A DNA stretch of 64,000 bases from Chitinophaga sp. CB10 (lineage in GTDB: Bacteria; Bacteroidota; Bacteroidia; Chitinophagales; Chitinophagaceae). Shown here piece by piece: positions 34,389 through 44,168 of this stretch; position 1 is the stretch's first letter; every line of letters begins with the position of its first letter. Both the position numbers and the translations under genes were made by a program. The notes below the pieces were generated by a model. That model worked only from the letters and a program-made list of their open reading frames with translations, was not told where the DNA came from and did no database searches. The stretch is taken from positions 1-64,000 of the forward strand of contig MLAV02000006.1 of assembly GCA_001870995.2 (NCBI GenBank), written 5' to 3'.

Positions 34389-35701
34389 GCTTCCCCGGGG
34401 AAAGTCAGCGTAAACACCGTGCCCTCGCCCGGTGTAGAGGCCACGCTGATCTCAATATCATGGTACTTCGCAATAGTATGCGCAATGGATAAGCCCAGCC
34501 CGTAGCCTTCATTTTCCTTCTTCTCCACTTTTTTGAAACGCTGGAAGATGCTGCCCAGCGCCTCCTTCGGGATGCCGATGCCGGTGTCCCGGATGTGCAG
34601 CTGGTAAGGCTTTCCGGGCAGGTTGGTTTCGCTGACGATGATGGCGCCGCCGGGTTTGTTGTACCGGATGGCATTGTTCAGCAGGTTATAGACGAGCTGG
34701 AAAATCAGGTCATGGTTCAGGGAAGTGAGGACCGCCTTACCCGGCAGCTGCATGCGGAAGCTCAGCTGCTGTTCCACCAACCGGTGTTCCAGCTCTTCCC
34801 GGACCTCCGTCACCAGCCCGCTGACGGCAAAGCTATCCGAAAGGGGAAACTGGTTGTTCTCGATCCGGGAAATCAGCAGGAGCGAATGCACGATCTTTTT
34901 GAGGCGCTGCAAGGTCTTCATCATATCCATGATCCTTTTTTCCGTTGCCTCCGGCAACTCTTCGATCAGGAGATTTTCCATCTTATGTTGCAGGATGCCG
35001 ATCGGCGTCATCAACTCATGGGAAGCATTGGCGGTAAATTCCCGTTCCTTCTCAAACGCTTCCCTTACCTGGCCCATGAGGGCGGTAAGCGCATCGTCCA
35101 GGTAACGGAAATCCGTAGTGGTAGTTTGCAACGGCGGAGGGATTTCCTTAAACGGAAACTTCGCCTGCTGCAAGCGTTTGTGAATGATGGCGGATAATGG
35201 CCGTAACAACAACCGGGTGTAGATAAAATCGAGTACGATCGTACTCACGATCAGCGCGATGAGCACATACAGCGCCACGCGCTGTAAGGGCTGGTTATAT
35301 TGCCCGATGCTGGCCGTCGTTTTACCGATTTCCAGCATGTAACTGTGCTGATGATCCCGGAATGTATAGCTCAGCACGCGGTAGGTGAGGGTATCGCCCT
35401 CGACTACACGCTGTTGCGTGGTAATGGTGTCCGGCACGGGAATTTTGCCGGCGGGCTCCAGTGAAATATACTCTTCTTTCAGCATGGTATAGCTGCCATA
35501 GCTGGGCTCTCCCTGTAAATACGCATCTATGCCGCTTTTGCCAATCACCTGCAATACTTTTTTCTTTTGCATTTTCAGGTAGTAATCGTTGTACTGAAAA
35601 GCAATGCGGTTGACCAAAAAAGGCAATAGCCATACGAACAGCGCTACGATGGCCAGTTTGGAAAGCGTGATAAAGAGGGTGAGTTTGGTAAAGAGCTTCA
35701 C
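34373..35701 (-). CDS. Membrane sensor histidine kinase
   Basis: A 442-residue kinase with two membrane helices (about 10-32 and 147-170) around a periplasmic sensor domain of about 115 residues, then HAMP-like and HisKA regions with the phospho-acceptor H228 (TANASHELMTPIG), and HATPase_c with N box (LVYNLLNNAIRYN), G1 (DTGIGIP) and G2 (GYGLGLSIAH). It starts 2 bp after the response regulator and is the last gene of a five-gene operon that begins at 38312. The sensor domain resembles no ligand-binding family I can name. Confidence 0.95.
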   Translation of the reverse strand: MKLFTKLTLFITLSKLAIVALFVWLLPFLVNRIAFQYNDYYLKMQKKKVLQVIGKSGIDAYLQGEPSYGSYTMLKEEYISLEPAGKIPVPDTITTQQRVVEGDTLTYRVLSYTFRDHQHSYMLEIGKTTASIGQYNQPLQRVALYVLIALIVSTIVLDFIYTRLLLRPLSAIIHKRLQQAKFPFKEIPPPLQTTTTDFRYLDDALTALMGQVREAFEKEREFTANASHELMTPIGILQHKMENLLIEELPEATEKRIMDMMKTLQRLKKIVHSLLLISRIENNQFPLSDSFAVSGLVTEVREELEHRLVEQQLSFRMQLPGKAVLTSLNHDLIFQLVYNLLNNAIRYNKPGGAIIVSETNLPGKPYQLHIRDTGIGIPKEALGSIFQRFKKVEKKENEGYGLGLSIAHTIAKYHDIEISVASTPGEGTVFTLTFPGEAQRLP

Positions 35702-35703
35702 GG

Positions 35704-36381
35704 TCAGATTTTTACTTTATAACCAACGCTGCGCACCGTTTGAAGCCAGTCCACCGGCGCGCGGGCGGAAAGCTTCTTGCGGATATTTTTTATATGCACG
35801 TCAATGTAATTGGAATCGTAATCATCATCGGCAAAGCCGCCCCAGATGTGTTCACTGAGCTGCATGCGCGTCACCGGCCGGTTCTTGTGCAGGAGCAGGT
35901 AACTCAGCAGGTCAAATTCTTTTTTGGATAGGGCAATGTCGGCTTCGTCGTTACAGCTCACCGTCCTTTTTTGCAGGTCCACCTTAAAATCGCCGATGAC
36001 GATGGTGGCATCCTGCATGCCGAATTTCCGGCGCAACACTGCCTGCATCCTTGCCTGCAATTCCAGCAGGGAGAAGGGTTTGGGCAGGTAGTCGTCCGCC
36101 CCGAGGTCCAGCCCTTTGATGCGGTCTTCCAGTTGCCCGCGTGCGGACAGGATGATACAAGCCGCATCCGGGCAGCTTTTCCGCGCTTCCTTCAGCAGCA
36201 TAAGGCCATCTTTGTCTGGCAGGCCGAGGTCCAGCAGGATGAAGTTGTAGGCATTGTCCTCTATTTTTTCCAGTCCTTCCCTGGCCGTGAAAGCCAGGTC
36301 GCAGCTGTATTGCGCCTTGGTCAGGAAGGCTTCAATTTCGGCGGCCATCGATCTTTCGTCTTCTACGATCAGTACTTTCAT
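35704..36381 (-). CDS. OmpR/PhoB-family response regulator
   Basis: About 225 residues from the ATG at 36379-36381, which begins the family's usual MKVLIVEDE; an upstream ATG would overlap the outer-membrane gene. The receiver domain has the phospho-acceptor D51 (LLDLGLPDKDG), acidic pair E7/D8 and the conserved Lys in YLPKPF; the C-terminal winged helix is of the OmpR type (LSKKEFDLLSYLLLHKNRPVTR, SNYIDVHIKNIRKKL). PhoB/OmpR-like proteins bind tandem direct repeats of about 11 bp, and just such a repeat lies ahead of this operon at 38364-38385. Confidence 0.95.
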   Translation of the reverse strand: MKVLIVEDERSMAAEIEAFLTKAQYSCDLAFTAREGLEKIEDNAYNFILLDLGLPDKDGLMLLKEARKSCPDAACIILSARGQLEDRIKGLDLGADDYLPKPFSLLELQARMQAVLRRKFGMQDATIVIGDFKVDLQKRTVSCNDEADIALSKKEFDLLSYLLLHKNRPVTRMQLSEHIWGGFADDDYDSNYIDVHIKNIRKKLSARAPVDWLQTVRSVGYKVKI

Positions 36382-36385
36382 AGCA

Positions 36386-37270
36386 TCAGAACTGGTAATA
36401 AAAGCTGACATTAAAAAATGAATTCAGGTTGCCTGCTCCCGTTTCCGCTTTCTGCCCGAGTAAGGACAGCTGGTAGGCTGCTTCCAGCATGTAATGGGCC
36501 CTGTGGTAGGCCAGCGGTACCCGGAGGTTATAGGAGAGGAGGTTGAATTGCGTGCTGCTGGTAGTGCCGGTTTCGGTGCTGCTGCTTCCCTGGCCGGGCA
36601 GGCCGGGCAGCGGAAGCATGCCCAGCAGGCTATCCCGGAGGAATTTCTCCCGGGTGTAGGTCTGGTAAAAACGCTGGGTGCCGCCGGTAACTTCCAGTTG
36701 CGGGGTGAGCGTAACCAGGTCCTTTCCCTTGAAAATGCTGCCGAGGGAAATTTGTTTTTCTGTACTCAGCGTAACAAATACGTCCTGCTGCTTGCCGAAG
36801 TGGTAGTCGGCATTGATGCCGGTGGTCATCCAGTACGCGTACTTCAGGCTGGCGCTGGCATTATCCGGGTTGGCCGCCTGCAGGAACGGGGAGTTGGCCG
36901 GGTAGAAGGTATGGCTGTAACTCAGGTCGGCCGTGAGTTTTTTGCCCATCTTCCATTCAAATCCCACGCCGGCCGCGCTGGCGGAAACGATCCTGCCGGA
37001 GTCGTTGAGGAGCCGGTAGCCGGTGCCTGTGAAGTAGAGTCCGAACGGAAACCGCAAAGCGGCGCTGGCGGCCACGTACGGCATTCTTTCCGCGGCTTTT
37101 TGCCCGTAATAGCTGGCGTCCGAAACGTAGGTGGCGCCGATGGTGAGCGTGGTTTTGCTGCGCTCCGCAGTGGTGTCGGCCGCGCTGTGTACAGTTGTAG
37201 TGTCGGTTTGCGCAAACGCCGGCCGGCTGAAGAACCAGGCCAGCATCAGCGTCATGATGTATTTGCTCAT
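36386..37270 (-). CDS. Outer-membrane beta-barrel protein of unknown function
   Basis: A 294-residue exported protein (signal peptide cut at about AFAQ, residue 21) made of alternating amphipathic strands (LTIGATYVSDASYYG, AALRFPFGLYFTGTGYRL, LTADLSYSHTFYPA) and ending in FFNVSFYYQF, as outer-membrane barrels do. A flexible Ser/Thr/Gly-rich loop near residue 230 is probably exposed. No named family is evident. It ends 4 bp before the response regulator gene and starts 13 bp after the proline-rich gene, so it belongs to the same operon and may be a sensor partner or target of the two-component system. Confidence 0.7.
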   Translation of the reverse strand: MSKYIMTLMLAWFFSRPAFAQTDTTTVHSAADTTAERSKTTLTIGATYVSDASYYGQKAAERMPYVAASAALRFPFGLYFTGTGYRLLNDSGRIVSASAAGVGFEWKMGKKLTADLSYSHTFYPANSPFLQAANPDNASASLKYAYWMTTGINADYHFGKQQDVFVTLSTEKQISLGSIFKGKDLVTLTPQLEVTGGTQRFYQTYTREKFLRDSLLGMLPLPGLPGQGSSSTETGTTSSTQFNLLSYNLRVPLAYHRAHYMLEAAYQLSLLGQKAETGAGNLNSFFNVSFYYQF

Positions 37271-37283
37271 GGGTGATGCGTTT

Positions 37284-37595
37284 CTAAAGGGTTATTCCCA
37301 CCTTGGGCCTGATGATCACAGGCTTGATGATTTTGATGGGTTTAACCGGAATAGGTGCAGGTATTGGCAAAGGCTTTACCTGTCGTCGTGATTTTGGTAC
37401 TTCTTTGATGATGTCCGGCAATTTTCCGTCCTGCGGGGCCTCGGTGGGCTTAGGCGCGGGAGGTACCGTATCCGATGGGAGAGCTGTGCAGTGCATTCCC
37501 GCTACATTCCCCATGGCGCGTGCACTGGCGGCCACCGGCCGGGCAACGGCGAGGATGGCTGCAAATGCAAACTGATATATTAAAAATTGCTTCAT
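37284..37595 (-). CDS. Small exported proline/lysine-rich protein
   Basis: A 103-residue protein with a signal peptide (MKQFLIYQFAFAAILAVA, cut at about residue 23), then a low-complexity tail rich in Pro, Lys, Ile and Val (KPLPIPAPIPVKPIKIIKPV). It could be extended and span part of the periplasm. No family is recognised. It lies between the intra-operon terminator at 37606-37649 and the barrel gene. Confidence 0.55.
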   Translation of the reverse strand: MKQFLIYQFAFAAILAVARPVAASARAMGNVAGMHCTALPSDTVPPAPKPTEAPQDGKLPDIIKEVPKSRRQVKPLPIPAPIPVKPIKIIKPVIIRPKVGITL

Positions 37596-37605
37596 TGGAC
37601 ATAAA

Positions 37606-37649
37606 AATACAGGTTTTTGCGGAAGTTGATACCTGCAAAAACCTGTATT
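37606..37649 (-). terminator. Strong intrinsic terminator inside the operon
   Basis: A perfect 15-bp stem (37606-37620 with 37635-37649) with a 14-nt loop, followed on the minus strand by a T-run. It starts 10 bp after the stop of the repeat-protein gene and ends 11 bp before the ATG of the next gene. Downstream genes can be reached only by read-through, which would make the first gene the main product. Confidence 0.8.
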
Positions 37650-37658
37650 TATTTAGGA

Positions 37659-38312
37659 TTAGAGCCCTTTAAGGCCCAGTGTTCCTGTAGTGATGGTTTG
37701 TACCCGTACAGGAGCGGCCTGTATTTTCAGGGAATTATTTACGGCGCTGTGCACGTTGGCGGCGCCTTTTACGCGGGCGGCAGCGGCTTTGGAGGTAGCG
37801 GCGCCGGCGTTAACGGCGGTTTCGGTGTGGGTTTTGACTGCTGCATTGGCGGCGTTAACGGCGCTTTCAGTGTGTGCATTTACTGCTGCATTGGCGGCGT
37901 TGGCAGCATTGATCGCGCCTTCCTGGGCCTGTGCGGCGTTAGCTTGTACGTTGGCGTTAGCAGTGTTGACTACGCTGATGGCGCTTTCTGTGTGTGCATT
38001 CACTGCTCCCATGGTGGTATTGGCGGCATTGATCGCGCCTTCCTGCGCATTACTCTTCGCAGTATTTACCACGGCCGGGTCCACCGTCACAGCGCCTTCC
38101 TGGCTATGTGCGGCACTGGCCTGCGTGCCGTTTGAACCGGTTTTGATGTTAGCGGAAGTAGCGGCATTGCCGGATACCTGCTGATTGCCGGCGGTAGCGT
38201 TTACGCTGGTTTTGCTGCCGGCTTTCACCTGTGCAGGTTTTACTTCAGTAGTTTGCGCAAAGGCGGCCCCGGACATCAGCAGGGCGGCAACCAGGAATGA
38301 ACTTGCTTTCAT
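37659..38312 (-). CDS. Exported Ala/Asn/Thr-rich repeat protein
   Basis: A 217-residue protein with a signal peptide (MKASSFLVAALLMSGAAFAQ) and a mature part built of internal repeats. Three units open with QEGA; the last two are about 40 residues long and share QEGAINAAN and AVNAHTESA, and shorter 15-residue steps (NAANAAV-xx-HTExAV) are visible inside. It has no Cys or Trp and few hydrophobic residues beyond Ala and Val, so it may form a long solvent-exposed helix or fibre. No known family is recognised. It heads the operon with the two-component system, and the operator-like repeats at 38340-38385 lie before it. Confidence 0.65.
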   Translation of the reverse strand: MKASSFLVAALLMSGAAFAQTTEVKPAQVKAGSKTSVNATAGNQQVSGNAATSANIKTGSNGTQASAAHSQEGAVTVDPAVVNTAKSNAQEGAINAANTTMGAVNAHTESAISVVNTANANVQANAAQAQEGAINAANAANAAVNAHTESAVNAANAAVKTHTETAVNAGAATSKAAAARVKGAANVHSAVNNSLKIQAAPVRVQTITTGTLGLKGL

Positions 38313-38339
38313 CTTTCAGAATTTATGGTTAATAATTTT

Positions 38340-38385
38340 TTTGTGTTAACACAAAGCTAGCAGGGGAAGATGAAGGGAAGATGAA
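38340..38385 (-). promoter_or_regulatory. Palindrome and tandem 11-bp repeats before the two-component operon
   Basis: A perfect 16-bp palindrome, TTTGTGTTAACACAAA, lies at 38340-38355, 28 bp before the ATG of the repeat-protein gene. Next to it, GGGAAGATGAA occurs twice without a gap (38364-38374 and 38375-38385). Tandem 11-bp direct repeats are the binding mode of PhoB/OmpR-type regulators, and such a regulator is coded in this operon, which suggests autoregulation. Confidence 0.6.
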
Positions 38386-38453
38386 GAATGGAATCGGGGA
38401 GGCTGCCGGATCAGGATATTTATTACTATCTTTAAGCCCTTCACAGGAAACCC

Positions 38454-39389
38454 ATGGCAAAACAACCCGCGCTACATAAAAAACTGCCGCATTACACCCT
38501 TGGCGACTTTCGGCATCTTCACCGGGAAGCGGACGATCGCTCGTCCTTCGGATATAATAATATCTCCCCGGAAAAAAAGATAAAGGGCTTTGAAATATAT
38601 AGCAGCGAAGGACTGGTATCCTCCATAGGGCCGCTGAAATCGGATTTTTTCCGCATCAGTATCACCCTAAGCGGGGGCGTGGATGTGCAGCTGGGGCTGG
38701 AACAGTTTCGCCACCAACCGGGGACCTGTAGTTTTACCTACCCGGGGCTGGTATTCAGCAAATCCAATATTCAACCCGGTACCTTCGGTTATTACGTCCT
38801 CTTTGAGGGCGACTTCCTAGGGGACTATATCCGCCCTGACTGCCTGTCGGAAGAATTTCCCTTCTTCTGCGTGGAAGGGCAACTCTTCATCCAGCTCACC
38901 CCGGAAGAAATCACCCGGGTGGCCGATTTTGCGGGGCGCATCAACGAGGAGCTGCAAACCCTGCGCCCCGGCCGGGAAAAGGCGGTGCGTATGTATTTCT
39001 ACCTCCTGCTGCTGGAAATAAAACGCAGTTACATCGCCCAGGGGCTGCACCTGACTAAAACGGATACACGGGTAGGTTACCTCGTGCCGCGGTTCCAAAG
39101 GCTGGTAAGCCGGCACTTCCTGAAAAAGCGCAAGGTGGCCGAATATGCCGCCCTGTTGGGCGTTACGCCCAACCACCTGAACCGGACCATCAAAGAGGCC
39201 ACCGGCCATACCGCTTCCGACGCCATCAGCACCATGCTGGTGCGGGAAGCCAAAGCCCTGCTCCGCTATACGGACGATCCCATTTCTACCATCAGCTTCC
39301 AGCTGGATTTCAGCGATCCCGCTGCCTTCACCCGCTTCTTTAAAGAACATACCGGGGAAACGCCCCAGGCTTTCCGGAAAAATGCATAA
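38454..39389 (+). CDS. AraC-family transcriptional regulator
   Basis: A 311-residue regulator: an N-terminal ligand-type domain of about 190 residues, then the double helix-turn-helix (KKRKVAEYAALLGVTPNHLNR and DDPISTISFQLDFSDPAAFTRFF, ending TPQAFRKNA). A TATCTTTA element at 38427-38434, one base off TAnnTTTG, lies 20 bp before the start. The SDR gene 81 bp downstream on the same strand is the likeliest target. Confidence 0.94.
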   Translation: MAKQPALHKKLPHYTLGDFRHLHREADDRSSFGYNNISPEKKIKGFEIYSSEGLVSSIGPLKSDFFRISITLSGGVDVQLGLEQFRHQPGTCSFTYPGLVFSKSNIQPGTFGYYVLFEGDFLGDYIRPDCLSEEFPFFCVEGQLFIQLTPEEITRVADFAGRINEELQTLRPGREKAVRMYFYLLLLEIKRSYIAQGLHLTKTDTRVGYLVPRFQRLVSRHFLKKRKVAEYAALLGVTPNHLNRTIKEATGHTASDAISTMLVREAKALLRYTDDPISTISFQLDFSDPAAFTRFFKEHTGETPQAFRKNA

Positions 39390-39470
39390 TCCGGTTAAGT
39401 GATGGCAGCAATGGGATAACAACCGCCTGCTGCTTTCCTACGAAATTTGCTGGTATAAAATTTCAACGAT

Positions 39471-40190
39471 ATGCCAGGAAAATTCGAAAACAAACGCGTA
39501 GTGATTGCAGGCGGTTCCACCGGGATTGGTTTTACCACAGCAAAACTGCTACAGGAAGCAGGAGCGGAAGTGATTGTTACAGGTCGCTCCGCGGAAAAGT
39601 TACAACAAGCCAAAGCGGCACTCCCACGTATAACCGTTGCCGTTGTCGACAGCAACAACCGGCCGGAGCTGGAACAATTCTTTCAAAGCACCGGCAAGAT
39701 CGACCACCTGGTGCTGGCCCTCAGCGGCGGCAAAGGCGCCGGGGCATTTGCATCCCTGCCATTGGACGACCTCCGCACCGGCTTTGAAGGTAAATTCTGG
39801 CCGCAGTTAAATACATTACAGGCGGCTATACCACACCTCCATACATCGGGCAGCATCACGCTGATCACCGCCGCCTCCGCTGCCATGCACCAGCCGGGAG
39901 TGGCAGGCCTTGCCGCTATCAACGGTTCGCTGGAATTGATGATTCCTTCCATCGCCAAAGAATTACAACCTTTACGGGTAAACGCCGTTTCGCCGGGCGT
40001 AGTAGACACGCCCTGGTGGGATAGTATGTCCGCCGCCGAAAAGGCAGCCGCATTTGAACACTTCGCCGCTCAAACGCTTACCGGCCGCATAGCACAGCCG
40101 GAGGAGATTGCCGATGCGGTGGTATTTCTCATGGGTAATGGCAATACAACGGGAACGGTTATACGTTGCGACGGGGGGCTCTCTTTATAA
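39471..40190 (+). CDS. SDR-family protein lacking the usual catalytic Tyr-x-x-x-Lys
   Basis: A 239-residue Rossmann protein. The cofactor motif GGSTGIG (about residues 14-20) and the later RVNAVSPGVVDTPWW block are typical of classical SDRs. Where the catalytic YxxxK should be, the sequence reads GLAAING, with L147 and N151 in place of Tyr and Lys. It therefore either uses another mechanism or is not an oxidoreductase. The gene follows the AraC regulator and ends at a strong terminator. Confidence 0.88.
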   Translation: MPGKFENKRVVIAGGSTGIGFTTAKLLQEAGAEVIVTGRSAEKLQQAKAALPRITVAVVDSNNRPELEQFFQSTGKIDHLVLALSGGKGAGAFASLPLDDLRTGFEGKFWPQLNTLQAAIPHLHTSGSITLITAASAAMHQPGVAGLAAINGSLELMIPSIAKELQPLRVNAVSPGVVDTPWWDSMSAAEKAAAFEHFAAQTLTGRIAQPEEIADAVVFLMGNGNTTGTVIRCDGGLSL

Positions 40191-40213
40191 AGTCTGGCAG
40201 ACAGGATGAACGT

Positions 40214-40244
40214 AAAAAAAACCTCCCGCGGGAGGTTTTTTTTT
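40214..40244. terminator. Bidirectional intrinsic terminator
   Basis: AAACCTCCCGCGGGAGGTTT core flanked by A- and T-runs; the perfect inverted repeat spans about 30 bp. It lies 24 bp after the SDR stop and before the end of the minus-strand lyase pseudogene. Confidence 0.88.
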
Positions 40245-40260
40245 ACTCGTATAAAACAAC

Positions 40261-40283
40261 GGCGATGCGGGTGACGCATCGCC
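40261..40283 (-). terminator. Hairpin terminator of the lyase gene
   Basis: A perfect 9-bp stem (GGCGATGCG / CGCATCGCC) with a 5-nt loop, 10 bp after the stop of the minus-strand gene; a GTTGTTTTAT stretch follows it on that strand. Confidence 0.7.
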
Positions 40284-40292
40284 GTTACCAGT

Positions 40293-42613
40293 TTAATACT
40301 TCGTCACCAGCTTCACCCACTTGTGCACGCCATCGTACACAAACAAATAATACACCCCGGTCTGGCAAGCCGAGATATCCAGCACAATCTCAAATTTTTT
40401 GTCGTTCTTCCGGATCATATTCGATTTTACGAGGAACCCATTTATATCGAACAGCTGCATGAGGTATTGCTTACCGTCATCCTTGTTGTCCAGCTTCACT
40501 TTCAGCAGTCCGTGAGTAGGGTTGGGGTACACCATGATCTTGATGCCGTCATGCTTGCTGTCAAGTCCGTATATCAGTACTGATTGCGCAACGCTGTCCG
40601 CCGGCAGGTAGTTTTCATTTCCCGCAGCGGTGGCTAGTATGCGCACTTCTCCTTCAGCCGTACCCGTTAGTTGCCCGTTAGCAATGGTTCCCGGCCCAGC
40701 GACTACTGCATACGCCACCGGCAGGCCCGCGCTGGAGCTGGCGTTCAGCAGCGTCTGTTCGCCCACCGCCTTGGGAGGGATAGGGGCAAAGGTGATAGTT
40801 TGCGCAGCTTTATTTACCGTAAACGAAACCGTATCCGCAGCAGGGAAGTAGAAATCATCCCCTGCCTGGGAAGCCCGCAGCGTTACCGTGCCTGCGCCGG
40901 TCAGCGTCAGCATTTCCCCGTCAAATGTGGCGGGGCCGGAGAGCACTTCCAGGGTGGTTTCCAGCTCGGAGCTGGCGGTGGCCGTTACTTCAAAAGGCGC
41001 GTCCCCAAAGGTTTTCTCAGGGATGTCGCCAATAGAGACGGTCTGCTTCTTCCGTTGAAATATTTCCCATTCGGCAAACTGCGTACCTGCGTAACCGTTA
41101 TTGGCGGTTATGTTGAGCCGGTAATACTGGTACGGCGTGGTATTGGTAAAGGTAAACAGGCGCAGCTGGTTCCTGCCGGTAAAGGTTTCATTGCTGCGGG
41201 TATCCAGCGTGACCCAGTTCACGCCGTCCGTTGAGCCCAGGAAGGTCCAGTCCTTCGGATCCCGCGTGGCTACGTCGTTAGCGGAAGTAATCGTATAGGA
41301 AACTGCAATGGCAGGCACGCTGGACTTGTATTGCACCCACAAGGCGGTTTTGCCGCTGATGTAATATTTGGTAGTCGCCTTATTGTCGATCAGGCTGGGG
41401 AAGTTTTCCGCCGGCTTGGAGCTGTTCGTGTATTGCGCAGTGATAACGCCCTTGTTGTCCGTAATATCGAACGGATCCTCCGCTGCGGGTTGCTGCTGCG
41501 GATTTTTCAGGAGTTCTATTTCCGCCAGTTGCAGCCCCGCCCCGCCGTTGTTGGCCGTGATGTTCAGGCGGAAGTAGCGGTAGGCGGTTGTATCGGTAAT
41601 GGGATAGGTTTTAGTGATGCCGGTGGAGTCAAACGTTTCACCGGTGCGACTATCCAGCGTAACCCAACTGAGGCTGTCGTTCGAAGCCTGCAGCTGCCAG
41701 TTGCGGGGATTCAACGCTGGCGCTCCTGCGGGAGCGGTCAGCGTATATTTCACCAATACCTCCGGCGTTTTGGAGATGTACAGGATCCACGCTGCCGGCT
41801 GATCAATGTAGTAGCGGGTGGATTTTTGATTATCCGTCAGGCTGGTGAAATTCTCAGCCGGGTTGTCAGTATTGGCGTATTGTGCGCGTAACGTCCCGCC
41901 GTTTCCGCGGCGTCAAAGAGGTTGTTTTCTATCGTAAAGAATGCGCCGTCCGTGCCCATTTCATCATAGCGGCCATAGCCCCAGACGCGGAATATCTCCG
42001 AGCCGTTGCCGGACCCGCCCATGTTCTGGAAAAAGCAGCTGTCCACCTTATTGTAACGGGCGCCCGACGCGTGATTGCCAACGGCCGGCTGGTGGTGGTT
42101 CTTGCCGGTGAAGTAACATTTGTCCATCCGGTTATAGGAGCCTTTAAAATACACCCAGTAGTAGCTGGTGGACCTCACCGGTGGATTGTATTTAATGAAG
42201 GCGGTATTCGTCAGCCGGCAGTTGGAGGAGTTGAAGTTGACGATAGCCCCGCTGCTCAGCGCGCCGCCTTTAAAACACAACCCGCTGGCCACGAGGTTGG
42301 GAGCGGAGAAGGTGAGGGTAGAGGCGCCCGTCAGGATAACTTTCCCCGGCGTTTGCGCCCGCAACACCACCTGCCGGGTAGCGGTGGCCGTAGCGCCGAA
42401 GTTGATGCTGACGTCCGTCCAGACGCCGTTCATCATCACGATGGTGTCGCCCGGCGCTGATGCGGCAATAGCGGCGTTTAACTGGGAGCCGCTGGCGGCC
42501 GTGCGCACGGTTTGCGCGGTGGTGGTTTGGGTGATCCCTACCGCCAGGAAGCAGGCTGCTATCCAGCTGCGTTGTAGGAAATGCCGTTTTTTTAACGTAG
42601 AATTAAGCGTCAT
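40293..42613 (-). pseudogene. PL6-like polysaccharide lyase with T9SS tail, broken by deletion and frameshift
   Basis: The first frame (42613 to 41837) codes for a signal peptide and the N-terminal half of a right-handed beta-helix lyase of the PL6 (alginate lyase/chondroitinase B) type (KVILTGASTLTFSAPN, GKNHHQPAVGNHASGARYNKVDSC). After NNLFDAAE it leaves frame and stops. The other frame carries on as discoidin-like repeats (AQYANTDNPAENF and later copies), two Ig-like repeats and a type A T9SS sorting domain (MVYPNPTHGLLKVKL, VKLVTKY end). About half of the helix is missing, so a deletion not divisible by three is the simplest cause. The protein would have been secreted to degrade alginate or a similar uronan. 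Confidence 0.8.
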
Positions 42614-42789
42614 AGTTTTGGTTGTTTATATAAGAAAGGGTGATGCGCAAGTACGGGGTATATTCCTTTTTCTCGAAGGGGGGGCACTACCGATACTATG
42701 ACTAAAATAGGTATTCAATCGATTGCAGAGTGGGATGATTTTAGCGGGGATTGATTGTTTTTTGCTTAAAAGTGCTAAGCCTTAAAAAG

Positions 42790-42936
42790 ATGAAGACACG
42801 GTATTACCTTTTGGGGTTTTTATTTTTGATGTGCGTCGCCTTGTATTACTACAATTCAAAAGAACAGCGGCTAAAAAGACAGATCAAATGCTGGAACGAA
42901 AGAGTCAGGGAATTTCAGGACAGCGCCAGGCATTAA
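42790..42936 (+). CDS. Small single-span membrane protein, hypothetical
   Basis: A 48-residue frame from the ATG at 42790, which has an AAAAAG stretch before it. It codes for one membrane helix (YYLLGFLFLMCVALYYY) and a basic, polar tail. It is followed at once by two hairpins (42938-42954, 42984-43006), which supports a real short transcript. No family is recognised. Confidence 0.4.
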   Translation: MKTRYYLLGFLFLMCVALYYYNSKEQRLKRQIKCWNERVREFQDSARH

Positions 42937-42937
42937 G

Positions 42938-43006
42938 GTACTTCTTTCAAGTACGGCATATGGAGCAGTGATATTTTAAAAATAACCAGGCATTTATACC
43001 CTGGTT
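42938..43006 (+). terminator. Two hairpins after the small membrane-protein gene
   Basis: GTACTT/AAGTAC (42938-42954) directly after the stop codon and AACCAGG/CCTGGTT (42984-43006). The second may terminate; T-runs are weak. Confidence 0.4.
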
Positions 43007-43081
43007 CCTCCTCCATCTCCCCAAAAAAATAAATTAAAATATTTAATAATAACCCTAACGCCAATTTTCTTCCCGGAAAAT

Positions 43082-43094
43082 AATTGTCACAATT
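43082..43094. promoter_or_regulatory. 13-bp palindrome upstream of the xylan enzymes
   Basis: AATTGTCACAATT, symmetric about its centre, 140 bp before the esterase start, in an AT-rich 228-bp stretch (43007-43234) that must hold the promoter of the enzyme genes. No other gene is seen there. Confidence 0.3.
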
Positions 43095-43216
43095 ACAATT
43101 TATTTTTTACTTTAGTCTACGCTTGCACGCCAAGCATCCATTATACTGTTTAGTGAACAGCTGATAGCCTCAGCCCTGCATCCTTTTAGGATATTTTGAC
43201 ACGTTATAAAGATTAG

Positions 43217-44107
<891 letters not shown>

Positions 44108-44168
44108 AGATGATTGTCTAACAGTTCTTTGCCGGCACGCCGGCACACAAATGTCAACCACGTTATAA

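Noticed and set aside
37850..38070. Possible CRISPR-like or satellite repeat
   Set aside because: The repeats keep one reading frame and code for the Ala/Asn-rich protein; unit lengths and spacers are not regular as in CRISPR.
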